NCBI GenBank assembly: GCA_023404805.1 | Contig: JAEYAL010000021.1 | Span: 1 to 25,636 of the forward strand | Origin: Actinomycetes bacterium | GTDB taxonomy: Bacteria; Actinomycetota; Thermoleophilia; Solirubrobacterales; Solirubrobacteraceae | Direction of reading: 5' to 3' | Length of the DNA: 25,636 bases | Shown: positions 13,928-20,737 of the stretch, in pieces | How positions within the stretch are numbered: position 1 is the stretch's first letter | Layout of the letters: each line of letters opens with the position of its first letter | Notes under the pieces: generated by a model | Told to the model about the DNA's origin: nothing | Seen by the model: the letters and a program-made list of their open reading frames with translations, nothing else | The model's database searches: none | Position numbers and translations under genes: made by a program

Positions 13928-14583
13928 CCGATGTGTCCAAGAGCGTCGGTGTCGCCGTCGGCCTGGTGGCCGTCCCGGCGGTCGTCGCGACCAAGCTCGT
14001 CTTCAAGGCGCTCCAGGGACCGGACTACTTCGACCCGGCGATCCCGCCGCCGTGCTGGGCGGCAGTGCAGCTGCGCGACCGCCACGCGATCGTGAAGTCG
14101 GGGACGAGTGCGACGCTCGAAGTCGGGATCACCAACCTCGGCGACGAGACCGAAGCGTACGAGGTCGAGACGAACACTCCCGGGGTGACGGTTTCGAAGG
14201 CGACGTTCACGCTCAAGCCGCTGGAGCGGCGCGTCGTCGAGCTGAAGCTCGACGTACCCCCGAACGCGCACGGCGCGCTCACGCCGGTCGTCGTGACGGT
14301 GAGCGGCTGCAAGACCTACCGGTTCCGCTGGTTGCTCAAAGCCAAGCGCCTCCACGTGCACCTGCACCCGCATGGTGCCTCGCACCACCACCACGGGCAC
14401 CCGGTCCACGCCCATCTGCATGCGTATGCGCACGCGCATCTCCACCACCCGCTCACGCATCACCACGCGACGGCGGCGCTCGGCTGCGGCTGCTGGCACG
14501 CGGTCGACATCCACGACAAACCCGACTACCAGCACCACTGGTACGACCACTTCTACACGGAGTGTGGATGCGACCACGCCTGA
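13924..14583 (+). CDS. Membrane-anchored Ig-like protein with His-rich tail (gene 3 of cassette)
   Basis: The 219-residue product starts at ATG 13924, overlapping gene 2 (ATGA). Residues 8-28 are hydrophobic (VGVAVGLVAVPAVVATKLVF), a probable membrane anchor. Residues 45-135 form an Ig-like unit (SGTSATLEVGITNLGDETEA, TLKPLERRVVELKLDVPP). From residue 144 to the end there are about 25 histidines, many as HH or HxH, plus two CGC motifs (C188/C190 and C214/C216). That composition predicts strong binding of transition metals such as Ni, Zn, Cu or Co; it is an inference from composition. The 3' end overlaps gene 4 by 16 bp. Confidence 0.75.
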   Translation: MTDVSKSVGVAVGLVAVPAVVATKLVFKALQGPDYFDPAIPPPCWAAVQLRDRHAIVKSGTSATLEVGITNLGDETEAYEVETNTPGVTVSKATFTLKPLERRVVELKLDVPPNAHGALTPVVVTVSGCKTYRFRWLLKAKRLHVHLHPHGASHHHHGHPVHAHLHAYAHAHLHHPLTHHHATAALGCGCWHAVDIHDKPDYQHHWYDHFYTECGCDHA

Positions 14584-15161
14584 GCGTCCCGAGCCTGCCG
14601 CTGCGCGCCGGGTGGTCGATCGCCGCCCGCGCGTACGACCTCTTCTCGCCGATCGGCGTGCGGCCGCGCGTGCCCGGGGTCGTCGGACTGCTCGGTATCG
14701 CGTCGGATGACGACGACGCGCGAGGCGCCACTCCAGAGCCCGCGGCCAGCGCGGCCCGGTCGTGGCGCGCCGCCGGCAAACCCGACGCGCGGGCCGCGAC
14801 TCGCCAGGAAGCCGACCCTGACCAGCGGCTCGCCGACCCGATCCTGCTCCTCGAAGGCGAGACGGGCGCGCGCGTCGTGACGGCGTTCCTCGTCGAGAAC
14901 GAACGCCCGGAAGCGGTGTCCGCCGCCATCGACCTCTCGCCGTTCACCGACGCCGGCGGAAACAGCGCGTCGCCGGTGGCGACCGTGACGCCGTCCGTGC
15001 TCGAGCTCGGCCCCGGGGAGCAGGCGCTGGTGCAGGTGGCTGCGGTGCTCGGGCCTGAGCTCACGGCGGACGTCCGCTACGTCGCCCGGATCAGCATCCC
15101 CGGGCTCTCGGAGACGACGGTGCCGATCGCGGCACGCCGCCGGGTCGCCGAGGCGGCCTGA
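14568..15161 (+). CDS. Ig/CARDB-like small protein (gene 4 of cassette)
   Basis: The 197-residue product starts at ATG 14568 inside the end of gene 3, with GGAG at 14559-14562 as ribosome-binding site. The N-terminal 80 residues are basic then low-complexity (IASDDDDARG, Ala-rich). Residues 85-190 form a beta-sandwich-like unit (GARVVTAFLVENERPEAVSA, SVLELGPGEQALVQVAAVL, VRYVARISIPGLSETTVPIA) similar in style to genes 2 and 3. No signal peptide or membrane helix is evident. It closes the overlapping run of four genes, and an 81-bp gap follows. The family is not recognised. Confidence 0.68.
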   Translation: MRPRLSVPSLPLRAGWSIAARAYDLFSPIGVRPRVPGVVGLLGIASDDDDARGATPEPAASAARSWRAAGKPDARAATRQEADPDQRLADPILLLEGETGARVVTAFLVENERPEAVSAAIDLSPFTDAGGNSASPVATVTPSVLELGPGEQALVQVAAVLGPELTADVRYVARISIPGLSETTVPIAARRRVAEAA

Positions 15162-15230
15162 GGCGTTGGCTCGCGCAGCCGAGGCGAGCTGAGCCGACTC
15201 GCAAGCGCGACGGCGCGCACGTCCGCGGGA

Positions 15231-15236
15231 TACGGT
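15231..15236 (+). promoter_or_regulatory. -10-like element TACGGT before the gene at 15243
   Basis: TACGGT ends 6 nt before ATG 15243, indicating a promoter separate from the four-gene cassette. Confidence 0.45.
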
Positions 15237-15242
15237 TGCCGC

Positions 15243-15989
15243 ATGGCCGCCGACCAGCCGACGCCCGACGCCCCGAAGTCCACGCCGCGCGGCGCGGGTT
15301 TCGATGACGACGAGTGGGTCCGCCGCGACCTCGGTCCGCGCCCCGAGGTGCCGAACCACGGGCGCCGCCCGGTCCTCATGGGCATCCCGATCCTGCTGAT
15401 CACGATCGCCGCGGTCGTCGCGATCCTCGTCGCGGGCTGCGGCGACGAGGACAAGCCTGGCACCACCGGCGGCTCTGGCGGATCGACCCCCGCGGCCGCG
15501 GCCGGCGATGCCGCCACGGTGGAGAAGGCGCTCGCACAAGACGGCGACCAGCTGGCTGGCCGGATCACGAACCCGGATCTGATGACAGGTATCGAGTGCG
15601 AACCGACCGACGGCACTCCGCCGTCGTACCGCTGCAGCATGGGGGCTGACATGGGCGCCGGCGAACCGGTCTACATGGTGGTCCGCCTCCAGGACGACGG
15701 CACGGTCACAAAGCTCCTTGCTGGCGATCCGCCCATCGCTGGCGAGAAGACCTCCGAGCAGACCGCCGAACTGCTGGCTGCGGACGACCGCTATCAAGAG
15801 GCCTCCAAGCTGGCGTACGTCTGCGCGACGTCGGCGCCCGTGAACCCCGACGGCTCGAGCACGGGTGGCACTGGCGCGGGCCAGCGCTGCATCGGTCGCA
15901 AAAGCGGCGGCAGCGCGATCCAGCGCTACGTCGAGTTCGCCGCAGATGGCACGGCCCGCCGGGACTACGTGCTGCCAGCAGACAAGTAG
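15243..15989 (+). CDS. Membrane-anchored extracytoplasmic protein (possible lipoprotein)
   Basis: The 248-residue product has a charged N-terminal region of 43 residues, a hydrophobic helix at about 44-64 (VLMGIPILLITIAAVVAILV) and then VAGCGDED, where VAGC resembles a lipobox with C66. The n-region is long for a signal peptide, so a type II anchor and a lipoprotein are both possible. A Gly/Ser/Ala linker (72-90) leads to an extracytoplasmic domain with four further cysteines (in IECEPT, YRCSMG, AYVCAT, QRCIGR) that could form two disulfides. The domain is not recognised. The gene has its own leaderless-type promoter. Confidence 0.7.
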   Translation: MAADQPTPDAPKSTPRGAGFDDDEWVRRDLGPRPEVPNHGRRPVLMGIPILLITIAAVVAILVAGCGDEDKPGTTGGSGGSTPAAAAGDAATVEKALAQDGDQLAGRITNPDLMTGIECEPTDGTPPSYRCSMGADMGAGEPVYMVVRLQDDGTVTKLLAGDPPIAGEKTSEQTAELLAADDRYQEASKLAYVCATSAPVNPDGSSTGGTGAGQRCIGRKSGGSAIQRYVEFAADGTARRDYVLPADK

Positions 15990-16226
15990 GCCCGGGCTGA
16001 TCCCGGCGAGCTGGGCCCGCGGGCGCGGGAGCGCTCGGGCCGCGCCTGGCCTGCCCACTCCTGACCGCAGGCCGTCGGCAGATTCCGCCTGCTCCTTAAG
16101 CGTTTGGGCCCGATGTCACGTGGCGCGCTCCAACGCATGTCCAACGCACCGCTTTTGGCGCGTTTAGCGTCGGTCATCTGCTGGGGAGCACGGCGCGGCC
16201 CGCGTGTAGGGGTCGAACACAAGAAC

Positions 16227-17549
16227 GTGCTCTCCCTCCGCAACCCCCACATCACTGCGGGCCTGACCACGGCGCTCCTGCTCGTCGCCGTTCCTGCTGC
16301 CTCCGCCAAGACCATCGTCGGGTCGCCCGGCCCCGACCGCCTGAAGGCCAAGTCCAGCGCGGGCGACACCCTCTGGGGCGGCGGCGGCGCGGACACCTTG
16401 ATCGGCGGCAACGGCCCGGACCGCATCTACGGCGTCCGGTCGAACAACAAGATCTCCGGGGGCGGGGGCGACGACTACATCGAAGGCGGCGCTGGCTCCG
16501 ACTCGATCAACGGCGGCGCGGGCAACAACACGATCTACGGCTCCTCGGGCCACGACGTCATCACGGCGGGCGACGGCAACAACTACGTCGACGTCGGCGG
16601 CGCGCCGGATATCGCCACGCTCGGCGACGGCAACAACGTCCTGCTCACCGGCTCCGGCGGCGGCAAGTACACCGTCGGCGACGGCAACAACACCGTCTAC
16701 TACGGCTCAGGCATCGCCTACATCACGGCCGGCAAGGGTGTGAACACCTTCTACCTGTCGGGCACCGCGGGCGTCCGCAAGCTCGACTGCGGCGGCAACC
16801 CCGCCAGCACCGTCTACCTCAACGAGGCGGCGCTGCAGAAGTACTCGATGCAGATCTTCAAGCGCAAGGCGAAGAACTGCGCCAACGTCCGCACCTACGA
16901 CGGCAACGCCCGGATCCAGGCCGATATCGCTGGCCTGTGGGAAGACTTCAACCTCACCGGCGGTGACGGCCGCGACAAGCTGTTCGGAGGCCATGGCGGC
17001 GGCACGATCGACGCCGGCGAAGGCGACAACGAGGTCTGGGCCGACATGAACGAGGAGACCGGCCTGCCGCGCTCCCAGCAGTACACGACCCGCATCACGG
17101 TCGGCCACGGCAACAACCGCATCTTCGGTGGCCGCGGCACCAACTTCATCACCGCAGGCAACGGCAACAACTTCGTCCGCGCTGGCGCGTGGGTCAACAC
17201 GGTGCGCGTCGGTTCCGGCGTCAACCTGATCCGCCTCCAGGGTGCCGAGTCGACCAACGAGGTCGTGATCGACGGGGCCGCCGATAACGAGGGCTCGTTC
17301 GTCGAGTCGCTCGCCAACGGCAAGAAGCCCGTGATCAAGTGCATCAATGGTGCCAAGGCCGCGGTCGTCTACGGCAACACGAAGCCGGACTCCAACTGCC
17401 GTCCGCTGGTGCCCGTCCGCTCCAAAGCCGGCGAGCGCCTCTCGATCGAGCGCACCCCGGGCGTCCCGGGGTCTGACCCGATCGTCGAAGGCCAGCTGCA
17501 GCCAGGCGACAACGGCGTCGGCGTGCCGCGCCCGAACCCCGGCTCCTAA
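16227..17549 (+). CDS. Secreted RTX-like calcium-binding repeat protein
   Basis: From GTG 16227 the 440-residue product has a classic signal peptide (TAGLTTALLLVAVPAASA, cut after residue 27). Residues 40-110 hold RTX nonapeptide repeats of the GGxGxDxL type (GGGGADTLIGGNGPDRIYG, GGGGDDYIEGGAGSDSINGG), which bind calcium in a beta-roll. Later repeats drift to GDGNN and GHGNN forms without the Asp. Two Cys-containing inserts (KLDCGG, KNCANV) and a C-terminal Cys pair (VIKCIN, SNCRPL) may form disulfides. The tail is Pro/Gly-rich. The frame is open upstream to 16104, but the later start places the signal peptide at the N-terminus. Transcription probably ends at the hairpins after 17549. Confidence 0.85.
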   Translation: MLSLRNPHITAGLTTALLLVAVPAASAKTIVGSPGPDRLKAKSSAGDTLWGGGGADTLIGGNGPDRIYGVRSNNKISGGGGDDYIEGGAGSDSINGGAGNNTIYGSSGHDVITAGDGNNYVDVGGAPDIATLGDGNNVLLTGSGGGKYTVGDGNNTVYYGSGIAYITAGKGVNTFYLSGTAGVRKLDCGGNPASTVYLNEAALQKYSMQIFKRKAKNCANVRTYDGNARIQADIAGLWEDFNLTGGDGRDKLFGGHGGGTIDAGEGDNEVWADMNEETGLPRSQQYTTRITVGHGNNRIFGGRGTNFITAGNGNNFVRAGAWVNTVRVGSGVNLIRLQGAESTNEVVIDGAADNEGSFVESLANGKKPVIKCINGAKAAVVYGNTKPDSNCRPLVPVRSKAGERLSIERTPGVPGSDPIVEGQLQPGDNGVGVPRPNPGS

Positions 17550-17555
17550 CACTGC

Positions 17556-17573
17556 GCGGCGCCCACGCGCCGC
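17556..17573 (+). terminator. Hairpin 1 after the RTX-like gene
   Basis: GCGGCGC-CCAC-GCGCCGC is a perfect 7-bp stem with a 4-nt loop, 6 nt after the stop. Confidence 0.45.
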
Positions 17574-17596
17574 AACGAATGTCACCCACAGCTGGT

Positions 17597-17616
17597 CCCG
17601 CCGCCTGATCGGCGGG
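17597..17616 (+). terminator. Hairpin 2 after the RTX-like gene
   Basis: CCCGCCG-N6-CGGCGGG is a perfect 7-bp stem. Confidence 0.4.
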
Positions 17617-17630
17617 GCTGCTGGAAGAGC

Positions 17631-17666
17631 AGGGCCCCGGAGCACGCCATGACGCTCCGGGGCCCT
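17631..17666 (+). terminator. Hairpin 3, strong terminator-like
   Basis: Arms 17631-17643 and 17654-17666 form a perfect 13-bp stem (core GGGCCCCGGAGC / GCTCCGGGGCCC) with a 10-nt loop, followed by TTCGCACTTT. This is the best terminator candidate in the window. Confidence 0.75.
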
Positions 17667-17741
17667 TCGCACTTTCCGGGAACCCGGGTAGACATTCGGC
17701 CGATCGCAAGCAGACCGCCGGGCCGGGGGCACGCGGATAGG

Positions 17742-17747
17742 TAGGCT
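17742..17747 (+). promoter_or_regulatory. -10-like element TAGGCT before the gene at 17755
   Basis: TAGGCT ends 7 nt before ATG 17755 and no Shine-Dalgarno sequence is present. Confidence 0.5.
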
Positions 17748-17754
17748 GCCGTTC

Positions 17755-18696
17755 ATGAGTGCCGATGCCCCCGCGACCGCGACGGTCCCCTACGTCGACA
17801 TCCTCCGGGAGTTCCACCGCGTTCAAGCCCTCTCGACCGCCGAGCGCGTGGAGTGGAAGAACACGATCATCGACGAGCCTGAGCTGCTCGCCGGGATCTT
17901 CGAGCGCAGCATCGAGCAGCTCGAGGCCGCCTTTGGCAGCAGCCAGGTCAGCACCGCGCTGAACAGCCGCGAGACGCGCAACGGCCCCAAGCCGCCGCCG
18001 AAGCCCGTGAAGGTCACGGCCCGCAACCGCAAGACCGCCCCGAAGCTCGGTCCGAAGACCGACCTGCAGAAGGCCCACGAGATCCTCTACTCGGTCTTCG
18101 AGGCGGGCGGCGTCACCGTGTCCGGCGCCCCGCAGCTCGCCGCCGACTACGCCGGCTACTCCGTCGCGCCGCTGCGCATCAAGGGCGACGCGGTCGGATC
18201 GTTCGACGCCGACGACGCCCCCGAAGGCGATCCGGGCGAGCTCTTCCAGCTCGACCTGCTCCTGCAGTCCCGCGACGAGGACGCGCTTCCGATCGTGGGC
18301 GAGTTCAAGTACGGCGACGACATCGACCCGATGCTCGGCCTGCTCGAGGCGCTCACCTATGTGGCGCTGCTTGCCGCTCCGTCGCAGGCCAAGCGCCTGC
18401 GCAAGTACTTCAAGGTCGTCGACGAGGACGGCGAGTCCGACCGCTTCGACGAGCACGACGTCCCGCGCTTCGACATCTACCTGTTCTTCGCCGGCCACCG
18501 CCGCAATGCTGCGAGCCAGCGTTCGGCGCTGTGGGACGCCGTGCCGTGGGTCATCGACGCGCTCCTCGAGGAGCCCGCGATCTCCAAGCACGTGCGCCGC
18601 ATCGAAGGCATCAAGATCCCGCTGGGCGGCGACGCCCAGGTCCAGCTGGCTGGCAACGCCGTCCTCGGCAAGCCGGTCGTCTGGGAAGAGGACTGA
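17755..18696 (+). CDS. Predicted PD-(D/E)XK-fold protein of unknown function
   Basis: The 313-residue product has a helical N-terminal part (residues 10-62), a disordered Pro/Lys linker (73-100), and a C-terminal domain. That domain shows the core pattern of the PD-(D/E)XK nuclease fold: D167 in FQLDLLLQ, then E183 and K185 in LPIVGEFKYGD, and a following helix GLLEALTYVALLA with E198 where many members have Gln or Glu. This would allow metal-dependent DNA or RNA cleavage, but the assignment rests on motif spacing only. A later strand pair (VPRFDIYLFFAG, IKIPLGGDAQVQLAG) completes the domain. The stop codon lies inside a small hairpin. No partner gene is adjacent. Confidence 0.68.
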   Translation: MSADAPATATVPYVDILREFHRVQALSTAERVEWKNTIIDEPELLAGIFERSIEQLEAAFGSSQVSTALNSRETRNGPKPPPKPVKVTARNRKTAPKLGPKTDLQKAHEILYSVFEAGGVTVSGAPQLAADYAGYSVAPLRIKGDAVGSFDADDAPEGDPGELFQLDLLLQSRDEDALPIVGEFKYGDDIDPMLGLLEALTYVALLAAPSQAKRLRKYFKVVDEDGESDRFDEHDVPRFDIYLFFAGHRRNAASQRSALWDAVPWVIDALLEEPAISKHVRRIEGIKIPLGGDAQVQLAGNAVLGKPVVWEED

Positions 18697-18709
18697 CGCC
18701 GCCGGCGTC
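18695..18709 (+). terminator. Small hairpin overlapping the stop codon at 18694-18696
   Basis: GACGCC-GCC-GGCGTC is a perfect 6-bp stem that includes the last two bases of the TGA stop. Confidence 0.35.
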
Positions 18710-18741
18710 CGCGCCGCGGCGCCAACACCACCGTTCCGCGC

Positions 18742-18771
18742 CGGGTGCTCGACAAAGTGGTCCAGCACCCG
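18742..18771 (+). terminator. Hairpin between the PD-(D/E)XK-like and CAP genes
   Basis: CGGGTGCT-N14-AGCACCCG is a perfect 8-bp stem. It ends 29 nt before the CAP gene start, so it may terminate the upstream transcript or sit in the leader of the next one. Confidence 0.45.
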
Positions 18772-18800
18772 TGCGGCGTGACCAGACCTCGGCCGATCTC

Positions 18801-20075
18801 ATGACCATGACCGCTCGCATCGTTCCCCTGGCCGTCAGCGGCGTGCTCGCGGCCACCGCAGGACTGCTGTCGGCGGCGCCGGCCTTGGCGGCGCTGACCG
18901 GCCCGCAGCAGGTGGCGTTCCTGAACGCGCAGCGCGCGCCGCACGGGTTGCCCGCCGACATCACCGAAAACCCGGCGATGAGCGACGGCTGCAAGAAGCA
19001 CATGGATTGGCTGGCGACCAACAACATCTTCCTGCAGCATCCGGAGACCGAGGGGACGCCGGGATATACGAAGGAGGGCGACTTGGCAGGGCGGTCATCG
19101 GTGCTCGTGAAGCCCGGCGACGCCTTCTCGAGCACGGGCGTCAACGCCTTTGAGACTGCGCCGATCCACCTCATGCAGATGCTCAGCCCGTTCATCGTGC
19201 AGTCGGGGGCGGACCGCGGGTGCCTGAACACGCTGGGTGAGCCGCGGCGTACGTTCCCGGCCGCGGCCACCTTCAGCTATCCGGGGGAGGGCGCGACGGT
19301 GCCGACGACGGCGCCGTCCTACGAGGATCCGTTCGTGCCCGCCGCAGCGGTCGGCTTGAACGCCGCTGGTGACGTGACCCGCAGCACCGGCACGGGTCCG
19401 CACCTCTACTTCTTCTACTCCGGAACGAACACGTTCGCGCCGGAGTGGTTCTCGCGCGGTGGCATCACGGCCGCGACGCTGACCGGTCCGGCCGGACCGA
19501 TCGAGATCCGCACCGTCGACAACAACTCCGGAACGATCACCGGCAAGGAGGCGTTCGGTGCGCTCGGCCAGTACCTCGCTCCCGGCGGCATCGTGATCCC
19601 GGTTCAGCCGCTGCCCGACAACTCCACCTTCACCGCGAGCGTCACGTTCCAGCCGAAAGAAGGCGCGGCGGTCACGCGTACTTGGAGCTTTAAGACCGGC
19701 AAGGGTTCGGGTGGAGGCTCGGGAGGCAGCGGCTCGGGAGGCAGCGGCGGCACGGGTGGCACCGGTGGCACCGGCACTCCCGGCGGCGAGTCGGCTCCGG
19801 CCACAGCGCCCAAGGTCACCGGTGTGAAGCTGAAGTCGCGCTCGGTGAGCTTCACCTCTGCCGCGGTCAGCGGCATCTGGATCACGATCGAGAAGCGCAA
19901 GGGCACGAGCAAAAAGCCCAAGTGGACGACGAAGCGCTCGTTCGCGGCGTCGGCGGCCGCTGGCGCCAACCGCCTGGTCCTCGACAAGCTCGCCAAGGCG
20001 ACGTACCGCGTCCGCGTGCGCAACGGGTCGGCGACGGCGAAGATCCTCGCCGAGAAGACGCTCACGCTCCGTTAG
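18801..20075 (+). CDS. Secreted CAP/SCP-domain protein with Gly-rich linker and C-terminal beta domain
   Basis: The 424-residue product has a signal peptide (residues 1-30, ending APALA). The CAP-like domain (about 33-215) shows VAFLNAQRAPHGLP, GCKKHMDWLATNN with H68, and TAPIHLMQMLSP with H123, the positions expected for the conserved CAP histidines. Residues 216-298 form a second beta-rich unit (TLTGPAGPIEIRTVD, STFTASVTFQP). A Gly/Ser/Thr-rich flexible linker at 302-330 leads to a C-terminal basic beta domain (ISIEK-type strands, ending KILAEKTLTLR) that may bind the cell surface. ATG 18801 is used; ATG 18807 is equally possible. CAP proteins are extracellular; the activity here is unknown. 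Confidence 0.85.
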   Translation: MTMTARIVPLAVSGVLAATAGLLSAAPALAALTGPQQVAFLNAQRAPHGLPADITENPAMSDGCKKHMDWLATNNIFLQHPETEGTPGYTKEGDLAGRSSVLVKPGDAFSSTGVNAFETAPIHLMQMLSPFIVQSGADRGCLNTLGEPRRTFPAAATFSYPGEGATVPTTAPSYEDPFVPAAAVGLNAAGDVTRSTGTGPHLYFFYSGTNTFAPEWFSRGGITAATLTGPAGPIEIRTVDNNSGTITGKEAFGALGQYLAPGGIVIPVQPLPDNSTFTASVTFQPKEGAAVTRTWSFKTGKGSGGGSGGSGSGGSGGTGGTGGTGTPGGESAPATAPKVTGVKLKSRSVSFTSAAVSGIWITIEKRKGTSKKPKWTTKRSFAASAAAGANRLVLDKLAKATYRVRVRNGSATAKILAEKTLTLR

Positions 20076-20082
20076 CTGCCGC

Positions 20083-20109
20083 CGCGCGGACGTGGCTTCG
20101 TGTCGCGCG
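20083..20109 (+). terminator. Hairpin after the CAP gene
   Basis: CGCGCG and CGCGCG arms (20083-20088, 20104-20109), with an inner AC/GT pair and one bulged G, form about 8 bp around a 10-nt loop, 8 nt after the stop. Confidence 0.4.
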
Positions 20110-20158
20110 CCCGCGGCTGGTCACCCGTCGGGCGCAGCAAGCTGTTAGACATCGCGGC

Positions 20159-20683
20159 GTGGCAGACGATCCCGTTCGCAAGGTCTACCGGTCGCACGAC
20201 CAGGTGATCGAGACGCTGGTCGCTGCCCGCGACGCCGATCCGCGCCAGTCGCCGTGGGGCGTGCTGGTGCAGGACCCCTGGGAGGACGGCGACCAGCAGT
20301 TCTTCTGGTACCCGTCGCGCGCCGAGCTGGAGTACGCGCTGCTGGATGCGCACGCGTTCGTCGACCCGGATGCGTTCGCCGAAGATCAAGACGACTGGCA
20401 CGAGGCGCGGTTCGATCTCGACCACGCCCTGCGCGACCTGCAGGAGCTGCGGCCCGAGGAAGCCGAGGCGCTCGACGACCTCATCAACGACTTCTTCTGC
20501 ATCGTCTGGATCGGCCACCTCGAAGACCTCGTCCAAGGTGAGGACCCGATCGCGCTGGATCTGCGCGACGAGCTCCGCGGTGGCGCCGAACACCACGACC
20601 ACGCGGCGCCGCTCGTCGACGCCGAGCTCGATGCCTTCGTCGCGCTGCTGCGCGCGTTCGGCACCGACGATGACGACGAGTAG
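20159..20683 (+). CDS. Acidic protein of unknown function
   Basis: The 174-residue product from GTG 20159 starts MADDPVRKVYRSHDQVIE. It is very acidic and mostly helical. An aromatic segment (DGDQQFFWYPSRAELEYALL) is followed by Asp/Glu-rich helices (DLDHALRDLQELRPEEAEAL, DDLINDFFCIVWIGHLEDLV), and the protein ends in DDDDE. No signal peptide or membrane segment is present. TAGACA lies 7 nt before the GTG, a weak match to the leaderless promoter pattern. The frame is open further upstream through the CAP gene, but that part is out of frame with real coding and is ignored. The family is not recognised. Confidence 0.65.
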   Translation: MADDPVRKVYRSHDQVIETLVAARDADPRQSPWGVLVQDPWEDGDQQFFWYPSRAELEYALLDAHAFVDPDAFAEDQDDWHEARFDLDHALRDLQELRPEEAEALDDLINDFFCIVWIGHLEDLVQGEDPIALDLRDELRGGAEHHDHAAPLVDAELDAFVALLRAFGTDDDDE

Positions 20684-20710
20684 CGCCGCGCTGCCCGTGA
20701 GCCCTGTGGC

Positions 20711-20729
20711 GGCGCGCCTTCGGGCCGCC
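20711..20729. terminator. UUCG-tetraloop hairpin between convergent genes
   Basis: GCC-TTCG-GGC with flanking GGC/GCC pairs makes a compact hairpin with a C(UUCG)G loop. It lies in the 54-bp gap between the convergent stops at 20683 and 20738 and could serve both strands. Confidence 0.5.
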
Positions 20730-20737
20730 GCTACGAC

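Noticed and set aside
14553..16058. 501-codon open frame on the minus strand
   Set aside because: It lies opposite the better-supported plus-strand genes, crosses their boundaries and has Arg-rich, low-complexity composition typical of a shadow frame in GC-rich DNA.
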